From assembly GCA_002868985.1 (NCBI GenBank), contig PKTV01000446.1, positions 1 to 10,848 of the forward strand: 10,848 nucleotides of DNA, given 5' to 3'. The stretch's first letter is position 1, and each line of letters starts with the position of its first letter. Shown here piece by piece: positions 1 through 8,500 of the stretch. The notes under the pieces are model-generated. The model made no database searches. It saw nothing but the letters and a program-made list of their open reading frames with translations, and was not told the DNA's origin. The stretch is from Desulfobacteraceae bacterium (GTDB lineage: Bacteria; Desulfobacterota; Desulfobacteria; Desulfobacterales; UBA11574). A program made the position numbers and the translations under genes.

Positions 1-26
1 ACAAGGCTGTTCTTCTTTAAAGTGGG

Positions 27-869
27 ATGCAATACTTTCTGAGAAAATCGTTAGCCATTTTTTTCTGTCTGGCAACATTGGGATTTCAGCATGTCTCTTT
101 ACATGCCTATGTTCTGCCAGGTCCCTTTCTTTTGAAATTAATGACCCAAAATCTCGGCAAGGCCGACCGTCTCTTGGTAACTCAAAAACTGGTTCTTCAT
201 GATGACAACCCGAACATGAAAGCCGATGAACTCAGTGAAACCTTACAGTTCGAGTTCCCGAAAACATTCCGTTCGGACATCGTCTCAGAAAATATTCAAA
301 GAATTCGCATCGTATCAGATCGCATCGTATTCACGGTTATTGATGGAAAAATTTCAGATGAACCTGAAAATTCCTATGATCATTACAAAGATCTTATTCT
401 TTTTAGATCCAGAGAAGTTCTTCAAGAACGGTTGTCAAATCTTGGTGTGGATGTAAAGGTTACAAGCCTTGGTCGTTTTCAAGGCAAGCCGGTTTACGTT
501 TTAGGCGCCCAATATCCGGATGAAACCTCGCCTCAAGTATGGCTGGACAAGAAAACATTCCTCCCTCTTCGCTGGATAATGACAAGCAACGCAACACAAA
601 ACTTAGAAGTTTTGTATCTTGATTGGAAAAAATTGAAGCAGATCTGGTATCCAATGCGTATCGAATTTTTTTCAAATGGGAACCTGCTCCGCGAAATCCA
701 TGTACAGGACATCAAGGTGAACCCTTCTTTTCGGGCAGATTTATTTGATATCCAACAACTTAAATCGCTTTATCCTCAGGATGCCCCGGCTGAAACGAAA
801 AACGGCGGTAAAGAGGAACTGGATGAAGTTCAAAAAACCATAGACGAATTCAAAAATATATATAAATAA
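27..869 (+). CDS. Sec-exported LolA-like protein of unknown function
   Basis: The 280-residue product begins with a clear signal peptide: basic residues R6 and K7, a hydrophobic core at about 9-20, and an S-L-H-A site that would be cut after Ala27. There is no lipobox cysteine, so a soluble periplasmic protein is more likely than a lipoprotein. The mature part alternates short hydrophobic strands with charged turns. Segments such as 'VWLDKKTFLPLRW' and 'LYLDWKKLKQIWYPMRIEF' resemble the half-barrel beta-sheet proteins of the LolA/LppX/MucB kind (outer-membrane lipoprotein sorting family), where a strand reporting a 'D-x-x-T-x-x-P-x-R' turn is typical. The tail (about 255-280) is charged and probably helical. 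The ATG at 27 follows a weak AAAGTGGG ribosome site. The LolA-like assignment is by strand pattern only, and a true lipoprotein-carrier role is not shown. The gene is co-directional with pyrG but separated from it by 98 bp containing a repeat, so an operon is uncertain. Confidence 0.75.
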   Translation: MQYFLRKSLAIFFCLATLGFQHVSLHAYVLPGPFLLKLMTQNLGKADRLLVTQKLVLHDDNPNMKADELSETLQFEFPKTFRSDIVSENIQRIRIVSDRIVFTVIDGKISDEPENSYDHYKDLILFRSREVLQERLSNLGVDVKVTSLGRFQGKPVYVLGAQYPDETSPQVWLDKKTFLPLRWIMTSNATQNLEVLYLDWKKLKQIWYPMRIEFFSNGNLLREIHVQDIKVNPSFRADLFDIQQLKSLYPQDAPAETKNGGKEELDEVQKTIDEFKNIYK

Positions 870-870
870 G

Positions 871-899
871 ACCTAAGTTGAGCGATTGTCGAGGTTTCC
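871..899 (+). repeat. Solo copy of the repeat end also found at 5423-5451
   Basis: The 29 bases starting one base after the stop codon of the upstream gene match the reverse complement of 5423-5451 at 22 of 29 ungapped positions. The blocks TTGAGCGA and GTCGAGG are identical and separated by the same two-base gap. A small hairpin (TCCG-CCC-CGGA, 897-907) overlaps its right end. No matching opposite end is visible nearby, so this is either a decayed remnant or a short dispersed intergenic repeat. It occupies about a third of the gap before pyrG. Confidence 0.5.
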
Positions 900-946
900 G
901 CCCCGGAGAAATAGGCTTCGCATTTCACTTTGGCTTTGAATCATAA

Positions 947-2614
<1,668 letters not shown>

Positions 2615-2660
2615 GTCGCTTTGCCTGGAATAGAGCAAAAAGAATCGTTTTGTAGAAGTC

Positions 2661-3479
2661 TCAAAGCTTTAAAGCCCTGTTCATACTCCCCTGACAATAC
2701 CCTTCCAGATCCACAGCCACATGGGAAAACCCGATTTTTCTCAATTTTTCTATAATGACGGATCTCGTCTTTTGATCGATGATCCTTTCAATATCTCCGG
2801 CATCCACCTCTATTCTGGCAACCTTGTCATGCACTCTAACCCGGCATCCTGTAAAACCAATGCTTGTTAAAACCTGTTCAGCCTGTTCTATCATTTTAAG
2901 GTCTTTTATGGTGATTGATGTTCCATATGGAATTCTGCTGGCCAGACATGCCATTGACGGTTTGTTCCAGGAGGTTAAATTCATCTGCTTTGAAAACCGG
3001 CGGATGTCGGTTTTTGTCAGATCTGCATCCACCAACGGCGCCTTGATTCCCATTTCCTGAGCTGCGGCGAATCCGGGTCGATAATCGCTTAAATCATCAA
3101 TGTTTGCGCCATGAGCCACATGCTGAATCTTCCTATGATTTGAAATTTTCAACCATTCCTCTATAAGGTATTTTTTGCACAGGTAGCACCGCTCTTTCGT
3201 GTTGGATATAAAGTCGGCCCGGTGCATTATCCTGGATTGAATAATCATATGCTCAACTCCAAGTGATTTCGCAAAATCGATTGCTTCACGGGTTTCCCAT
3301 TCCGGGTAAAGCGGAGACGCTGCGGTAACGGCAAGAAGATTTTTATTCAGCGCTTCCTGTGCCATTGCCAGCAAAAAGGAACTGTCAACCCCACCTGAAT
3401 ATGCCACAAGGAGAGAGCCATATCCTTTCAAAATCGAAAGAAGCCGATCCCTTTTTTCTGCTAAGTGATTCTTATTCAT
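2661..3479 (-). CDS. larE: ATP-dependent sacrificial sulfur transferase LarE
   Basis: LarE transfers sulfur to the pyridinium dicarboxylate precursor of the nickel-pincer nucleotide cofactor used by lactate racemase LarA and relatives. The protein has the PP-loop ATP-pyrophosphatase motif AYSGGVDSS (SGGVDS at residues 28-33, numbered from the ATG) and the family-typical MACLASRIPYG block. Cys178 in that block aligns with the sacrificial Cys176 of the Lactobacillus enzyme. A second motif, RCYLCK, places a C-x-x-C pair at 98/101. Three cysteines so arranged are, from memory, the pattern of LarE proteins that carry a [4Fe-4S] cluster and recycle their sulfur, so the non-sacrificial type is possible. 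I start at the ATG (3479), giving 272 residues. An in-frame TTG two codons upstream (3485) is an alternative, and neither has a good ribosome site. larA, larB and larC are not in the window. It is convergent with pyrG and divergent from the next gene. Confidence 0.93.
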   Translation of the reverse strand: MNKNHLAEKRDRLLSILKGYGSLLVAYSGGVDSSFLLAMAQEALNKNLLAVTAASPLYPEWETREAIDFAKSLGVEHMIIQSRIMHRADFISNTKERCYLCKKYLIEEWLKISNHRKIQHVAHGANIDDLSDYRPGFAAAQEMGIKAPLVDADLTKTDIRRFSKQMNLTSWNKPSMACLASRIPYGTSITIKDLKMIEQAEQVLTSIGFTGCRVRVHDKVARIEVDAGDIERIIDQKTRSVIIEKLRKIGFSHVAVDLEGYCQGSMNRALKL

Positions 3480-3535
3480 ATTCAAACAAAAAAATGTTTA
3501 CAAAACTTATGGATTCATATATAGAAATTTTTTGC

Positions 3536-3565
3536 AATATAACATATGACACTTTTCATTTGCAA
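3536..3565 (-). promoter_or_regulatory. Candidate sigma-70-type promoter for larE
   Basis: Read on the minus strand, TTGCAA (3560-3565) and TATATT (3536-3541) are separated by 18 bp and match the -35/-10 consensus at 4/6 and 5/6 positions. The predicted start near 3529 gives a leader of about 50 nt before the larE ATG. A second TTGCAA lies at 3532-3537; because the hexamer is its own reverse complement it could also serve the divergent gene, but I see no convincing -10 for that direction. Confidence 0.45.
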
Positions 3566-3594
3566 CGTCACAAACAACTTCAAAGAGGTTTTTT

Positions 3595-4812
3595 ATGGGA
3601 AAAGACAGCCTAGTTCAATCAACAACCAAAGGAAAAAAGAGCGCCGCCAAGAAAAAAACAGCAAAAAAGAAAGCCGTCAAGGCTAAAGCTGCACCAAAGG
3701 CCAAAGCTGCCGCCAAAGCCAAGGCCGCACCAAAGGCCAAAGCTGCTGCTAAAGCCAAAGCCACCCCTAAACCCAAACCCGCAGCAAAAGCCGCTCATGC
3801 ACCCAAAAAGATTGCCGTTTCTGTGAAAGATCTTCTTAAGAAAAAATTTCCTGTGTGGAAACCGGAAAAGCTTTACTCTGTCGCTTCGGACAAAGGAGAT
3901 GCTAAAGATTTTACGGCACCGCCCTTTGTTTCAGGCCCGGAAGCGGAACAAAAACGAATCAAAGAACTCCTGCTGAAAAAGTATGACCTGGCGGAGATTA
4001 AGGCTGCCGGCGAAAAAGCCGCTGCTGAAAAGGCTGCCGCTGAAAAAGCCGCCGCTGAAAAGGCCGCCGCTGAAAAGGCCGCAGAACCTGAAATTTCGGT
4101 TTCATATGAACCGCCCGATTCCGACGACACCATCCCATCCGACCCCATGGAAAAGGGCATGAAATATCTGGCTGCCGCTTTAGCCGTCCTTATCGTACTT
4201 GTTATCGGGAGCAGCATGGTCAACCAGGGGAAATTTTATATTCATTCAACAGACGGTGCACTGGAAATCTCTCAGGGACGGTTTGCCCCCATGGGCGAAG
4301 AGCTTTTGATCTCTCTGCCCGGTGTTCAAGCGCCTGAAAAAGCCAAAGACATCTATTCCAAAACAGACGTGTACCCGATTATTTTCAATTATTATGTGGA
4401 AAAAGCAGATACCTTCTTGAAAGTTCCGGGTCTGCCGGATTTTGAAGGAATAAAAAAATATTTAAATAAAGCGATGGCGTACAAGACAACACCTGACTCT
4501 GCCGACGCTGTTTACAGCCGATTAAACAACATCGATCTAATGATTCTTTTGTACAAGGCGGATGTAGCGGCCAGCAAACCCACCCTTTCCGATCTTAAAG
4601 AGGCAAAAGGGTTTCTTTCCGAAGCATCACGCCTGGACCTCAATGGCGCGAAGCTGGATTTGATTCATGAAAAAATGGATGACGTAGACAAAAAGATTGC
4701 ATCCTTGAAGGCTGAACAAAAAGCGGCCACATCACCCGCACCCGCACCGCCAGTCGAGACGAAATCGCCGGCACCCGCGGCACCTGCACCGCACGCAAAG
4801 CCTCACGGCTAA
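3595..4812 (+). CDS. Membrane-anchored protein with histone-H1-like Lys/Ala-rich N-terminus
   Basis: I do not recognise this 405-residue protein as a named family. Residues 1-65 are extremely basic: KK/KKK clusters, then a six-residue repeat of the form K-A-K-A-A-P/A (29-64), resembling histone H1 tails and bacterial AlgP/HC1-like DNA-binding tails. Residues 66-139 look globular. Residues 140-163 are five E-K-A-A-A units, predicted helix. A single membrane span (about 191-209, YLAAALAVLIVLVIGSSMV) follows. By the positive-inside rule the basic half is cytoplasmic and residues 210-405 are outside. The outer part contains helical segments reminiscent of TPR-like packing (about 300-370) and a Pro/Ala-rich tail ending HAKPHG. 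The ATG at 3595 has a good AAAGAGG ribosome site. It diverges from larE and is followed by a strong terminator, so it is probably monocistronic. A role in tethering nucleic acid or a polyanion to the inner membrane is inference only. Confidence 0.85.
   Translation: MGKDSLVQSTTKGKKSAAKKKTAKKKAVKAKAAPKAKAAAKAKAAPKAKAAAKAKATPKPKPAAKAAHAPKKIAVSVKDLLKKKFPVWKPEKLYSVASDKGDAKDFTAPPFVSGPEAEQKRIKELLLKKYDLAEIKAAGEKAAAEKAAAEKAAAEKAAAEKAAEPEISVSYEPPDSDDTIPSDPMEKGMKYLAAALAVLIVLVIGSSMVNQGKFYIHSTDGALEISQGRFAPMGEELLISLPGVQAPEKAKDIYSKTDVYPIIFNYYVEKADTFLKVPGLPDFEGIKKYLNKAMAYKTTPDSADAVYSRLNNIDLMILLYKADVAASKPTLSDLKEAKGFLSEASRLDLNGAKLDLIHEKMDDVDKKIASLKAEQKAATSPAPAPPVETKSPAPAAPAPHAKPHG
3679..3786 (+). repeat. Lys/Ala hexapeptide-coding repeat
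   Basis: Six consecutive 18-nt units encode K-A-K-A-A-P/A-type hexapeptides (residues 29-64 of the 405-residue protein). Units alternate between ending in Pro and Ala, so at DNA level the period is partly 36 nt. The last unit has diverged to K-P-K-P-A-A. Such tracts change length easily by slippage or recombination. Confidence 0.75.
4012..4083 (+). repeat. Five-unit EKAAA-coding tandem repeat
   Basis: Five 15-nt units encode Glu-Lys-Ala-Ala-Ala (residues 140-163), the last ending in Glu. The units differ only at synonymous third positions (GCC/GCT, AAA/AAG), which points to expansion by duplication. The peptide should form a charged alpha-helical spacer just before the acidic linker and membrane span. 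Confidence 0.75.
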
Positions 4813-4835
4813 TAGATTATATGTAAGCAATTGTT

Positions 4836-4881
4836 AAAAAGCGGATGGTCGTAATAACGGCCATCCGCTTTCTTTGTTTTT
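4836..4881 (+). terminator. Intrinsic terminator after the 405-residue protein gene
   Basis: A 14-bp stem (4838-4851 with 4858-4871, a single G-U wobble, loop TAATAA) is followed by a T-rich run TCTTTGTTTTT. It starts 26 bp after the stop codon. A-rich sequence on its left side means it could also act on transcripts coming from the right. Confidence 0.9.
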
Positions 4882-4935
4882 CCTCAAAATTAACCTTCAT
4901 TTTTTGTATTTTAAGATCCACATCCTTTATCAAAA

Positions 4936-4975
4936 TGCACAATAACCTGTGCAGTGATGCACAATTATCTGTGCA
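4936..4975. repeat. Two tandem 18-bp palindromes, 22 bp apart (operator-like)
   Basis: TGCACA-N6-TGTGCA occurs twice, at 4936-4953 and 4958-4975. Both have perfect 6-bp arms and a 6-bp AT-rich centre; the two 19-bp units starting with the preceding A match at 17 positions. The 22-bp spacing, about two helical turns, would place two dimeric regulators on the same DNA face. They lie just beyond the terminator in non-coding DNA, about 200 bp upstream of the sigma-54-like promoter. The bound factor and target gene are unknown. Confidence 0.55.
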
Positions 4976-5058
4976 AATATCTGTTTGATTTTCTTCCATA
5001 AAGCTTTCCCCTCTCATCCGATCCGACCCATCTTTCTAAAAAGTTCGATTTTTTTCAT

Positions 5059-5070
5059 GTTCGTCCGAAC
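5059..5070. promoter_or_regulatory. Candidate enhancer-binding-protein site (UAS)
   Basis: GTTCGTCCGAAC is an inverted repeat with perfect 5-bp arms around a 2-bp centre. Its centre is about 114 bp upstream of the start site predicted from the -24/-12 promoter at 5152-5168, within the distance range usual for sigma-54 activator sites. A related half-site AAGTTCG lies at 5041-5047. The site is short, so the call depends mostly on position. Confidence 0.3.
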
Positions 5071-5151
5071 CCTTTTCAACCCAGGGATTGCGAAGAGTTT
5101 CAGACTATAAAATCTTTTTCAAATGCTGCTGTTTCAAAAGAAATCATCGTT

Positions 5152-5168
5152 TTGGCACAGATGTTGTA
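5152..5168 (+). promoter_or_regulatory. Sigma-54 (-24/-12) promoter candidate
   Basis: TTGGCACAGATGTTGTA matches the sigma-54 pattern TTGGCACG-N4-TTGCA at all defined bases except the final G of the -24 box and the C of the -12 box. The GG-to-GT spacing equals the canonical 10 intervening bases. The predicted start is near 5179, giving a leader of about 325 nt to the ATG at 5504, with the repeat element 5190-5451 inside it. The -12 GC change is a real weakness, since that dinucleotide is normally conserved. Confidence 0.45.
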
Positions 5169-5189
5169 AATAATCGCTGGTAAATGTCC

Positions 5190-5451
5190 ACCCTAATTGA
5201 TCGTAAACAAAACCAAGAATGATCATAAATATATTTATTTCAATGAGTGTTTTTTGATGATTCGATTTCATTTAATATCCCCATCAGCAGTGAAATATGA
5301 ATTCTACTCGTTTATCTCGATTTTGTTTACCTTGCAGGAAAGCCGAGGATACCCCATCTCTTTCGTTGCCGAGGGCTTGCGGTAGACGACTACAGCTTTG
5401 CCCTCGGACGCCTTGGATCTGAGGCATCCTCGACTTTCGCTCAATTAGGGT
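5190..5451. mobile_element. MITE-like element with 17-bp terminal inverted repeats
   Basis: ACCCTAATTGATCGTAA (5190-5206) is the inverted partner of 5435-5451 at 15 of 17 positions, with the outer 11 bp perfect. The 262-bp interval has no credible gene. It contains a second inverted pair (GTAAACAAAA 5203-5212 and TTTTGTTTAC 5321-5330), an AT-rich middle, and a large hairpin on the right. I find no target-site duplication, which is against a recent insertion. The right end has a relative at 871-899, so the sequence is dispersed in this genome. Alternatives are a REP-type palindromic repeat or a structured leader RNA. Confidence 0.4.
5338..5438 (+). other. 101-nt elongated hairpin in the leader of the RHS gene
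   Basis: An outer stem pairs 5338-5350 with 5426-5438 (12 of 13 pairs), continued weakly by CC/GG pairs at 5352-5353. Next comes an inner stem CGT plus CCGAGGGC (5364-5376, two-base bulge) with GCCCTCGGACG (5400-5410). An apical stem follows, GC plus GTAG (5379-5385) with CTAC plus GC (5390-5396), closing an ACGA loop. Three nested helices on one axis are far more than chance would give. It could be an RNA regulator of the gene starting 66 bp downstream or the palindromic core of the mobile repeat. It does not match the c-di-GMP riboswitch consensus I know. Confidence 0.6.
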
Positions 5452-5503
5452 TCAGTTGAATTAAGCTTGTGTTGAAGCACCAAACATCATCCGGAGGTTC
5501 CCC

Positions 5504-8500
5504 ATGTATAGAAAAGTATGCTGTCTCTTCATCTTTCTTTTCCTTTGTTCTGCCTTCCCTTCATTGATTCATGCAGATAACCAGACCGTATTCGGCCCAA
5601 AATCTTTTGAGATTGGAAGGTGGCATATTCTTGCGTCGGTCAATACGTTCAATGTCGAAGATCCTGGAGAAGGCGTTGTCACCATCACCAAAAACACCCC
5701 CGATAAGCCGATCAACAGCGGATTTATTCTTTTCAACACCACACTTGTTCCCCTTCGTGATTTTTTAACCGGGGCCGAAGTCGTGTTTGAAAAAGAAATA
5801 ACATTACGATCCATTAACTTTATCACCGTTTTCCTCTTGGGAACCCCCGAAGCTTCGGTAACAATAACGATCAATGCAGGAGGAACTCCTGCTCTGCCTC
5901 CGGAAGTCTCCTTCTCCGCAGATCCGCAGACCATTACGATGGGAGAATCCAGCGCGTTGTCCTGGAACGTTATCGATGCCGATATCATCAGCATAGACCC
6001 GGGCATCGGGAGTGTTGGTCCAAACGGGCCTTATGAGGTTTTTCCAACCGAGACCACCACCTACACCATTACTGCCGTTGGGACCGGCGGAACAACCACT
6101 AAAAGCGTCACCGTATCGGTCAACATACCTTTGCCCACAGTGAGCATCACTGCCGATCCTGAAGCGATTCTTTTAGGTGAATCCTCCACCCTCACCTGGA
6201 GTTCCACCCATGCAGATACCTGTATGATCGAACCGGGCATCGGATCGGTTGATGTCAGTGGGTCCACCCAGGTTTCACCTACAGAAACCACCACGTACAC
6301 CATTACGGCCACCGGCCCCGGAGGCACGGCCGCGTCTGACGTCACGATCACTGTAACCGATCCCAACGCGCCCCCGTCTGTCACCATGACCCCGGCTTCG
6401 GCTGTTATTTCACAAGGTGAATCCATCACCCTGACCTGGAACTCCGAAAGAGCACAAAGTGCCTTTATCGATAATGGTGTCGGCAGCTTACCGGTGAATG
6501 GTTCGACCACGGTTTCCCCAGACCATACCACCATCTACACCCTTACGGTGACAGGTACCACCGGCTCAAGCAGTGCACAGGCAAAGATTCAGGTGACGGG
6601 CAATCCAGCGCCTGTGCCGGAAGGCTCGTTTGGCAAACAATATGAAGATTTGATTCCAAACGATGCCACGGTGGATGAATACGATACCAAACGATTTTCA
6701 TTGATCACCGGCCTGGTTCGTTCCATTGACGATTCTCCTATATCTGATGTTTCCGTGACCCTGCACGGCCATCCGGAATACGGCACGGTATCAACCGATG
6801 CCCAGGGTCGATTTTCCCTTCCCATTGAAGGTGGAACGACGTTAACCGTTGTCTATCAAAAGGATGGATTTATAACCGCCCACAGGAAAGTCTATGTGCC
6901 CTGGAATGACATCGCCATTGCCGAGACCATCCGGATGATTGACCAAGACCCGCTATCCACCACCGTTACCTTTGACGGCAACCCAAACACGATAGTGACA
7001 CACCAGAGCTCGGAAGTCTCTGACGAATTCGGGAGCCGGTCTGCAACCATGGTATTTACCGGAGACAACCATGCCTATCTGGTAGATGAAAACGGAAATG
7101 GTGTCCAGGAACTAACCACCATCACCACACGGGCCACCGAGTATACAACTCCTGAGTCCATGCCTGCCAAACTGCCGCCCAACTCTGCCTATACCTATTG
7201 CGCGGAACTGGGTGTGGACGGCGCGCAAAGGGTTCGGTTTGAAAAACCGGTCATCACATGGGTTAATAATTTTCTGGGGTTTGACGTGGGGGAAATCGTA
7301 CCTGTCGGCTACTACGATCGAGACAGAGGTGTATGGGTGCCCTCGGACAACGGCGTGGTGGTGAAACTTCTCGATACGGATTCTGATGGCATTGTGGATG
7401 CCCTGGATGCCAATGGAGATGATAATCCCGACGACCTTAACAGCAACGGATCATTCAGCGATGAGGTGGAGGGCCTAAATGATCCTGAAAAATACCAGCC
7501 CGATTCCACTTTTTGGAGAGTAGCTGTTACCCATTTTACCCCCTGGGACTGCAACTGGCCATATGGCCCGCCGGCAGATGCCATAGCCCCGAACCCGGAA
7601 GGGCTGCCAAAAGTAGGCCAGCAATGTGTTGAAGACTGTCAAAGACAGACTGGATCTTTTGTTGAGGAGAGAGGCCGTATTTTCCATGAAGATATTCACA
7701 TCCCTGGTACCGGAATGACAATGCATTATGCAAGTAACAGAGTTCCAGGCTATATTAACGCCATTTTTGTTCCGGCCAGCGGCAATGTTGTTCCCGATAG
7801 CCTTAAAAGAATCATTGTCAGTGTAAGGGTTGCAGGAAGAACATTCGAGCAGATGCTTGATCCGCTTCCCAACCAGAAGGTTGAGATTGGCTGGGATGGG
7901 CTTGATTTTCTGGGAAGAGAGGTTGTCAACCCTACTGCTCAGGTGAGTATTGGTTTTGAATACAATTTACTCTTGTACACGGCTTCGGATGAATTTTACC
8001 AGGCATTTGCTCAGGCAGGTGATGATGTAACACTAATAAATGGGCGGGAAGGGAATATGGTTACGTGGAAGCACAGCAGCCTGGTAATCCAACACCCCAA
8101 CCGAGAACAGATCGGAACCATTGCCCAAGGGTGGACTTTGTCATCCCACCATTATCTCACCCTTAATAACGCCTCCACCCTTTACAAGGGGGACGGATCA
8201 GTAGTCAATGATAATGTAAATGTAAAAAACTTGCTCACCAGAGTGGTAGGGGGAGGGGGGGGGACATACTGCGGTGATGGCGGCCTTGCAACTCAGGCCT
8301 GTATCTGGAACCCGGAAGGTGTTAACGTGGATGCCGCAGGCAACCTTTATATATCGGACACAACCAATCACCGTATTCGGAAGGTCGATACAGACGGCAT
8401 CATAACTACTGTGGCCGGAGGTGGCAGTGATTCGGGTGACGGTATTCCTGCCACAGATGCCAGATTGAGTTTTCCAACCGGTTCTGTCGTGGATGCCACA

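Noticed and set aside
2615..2660. Terminator between pyrG and larE
   Set aside because: Only a 5-bp TTTGC/GCAAA pairing with a large loop is visible, too weak to call.
3546..3564. Sigma-54-like TGACAC...TTTGCA before the 405-residue protein gene
   Set aside because: The GG of the -24 box is GA and the spacing is two bases too long.
3873..4223. Antisense open frame rich in AAAFS repeats
   Set aside because: It is the shadow of the EKAAA tandem repeat on the plus strand.
4817..5017. Minus-strand open frame of 66 codons (inner ATG at 4999 has a GAGGGG-like ribosome site)
   Set aside because: Its 3' part runs through the strong terminator hairpin and its middle is made of the tandem palindromes. 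The composition is unlike a conserved protein and I recognise no homologue. A real small protein is not excluded but is unsupported.
5197..5385. Plus-strand open frame of 62 codons
   Set aside because: It lies wholly within the MITE-like element, has no ribosome site, and ends inside the hairpin.
5338..5438. Integron attC site
   Set aside because: The length and palindromy would fit, but the conserved R-Y-Y-Y-A-A-C and G-T-T-R-R-R-Y core ends are absent.
5569..6534. Antisense open frames (145 and 157 codons) opposite the Ig-like repeats
   Set aside because: They are mirror images of Thr/Val-rich sense repeats, without domains or ribosome sites.
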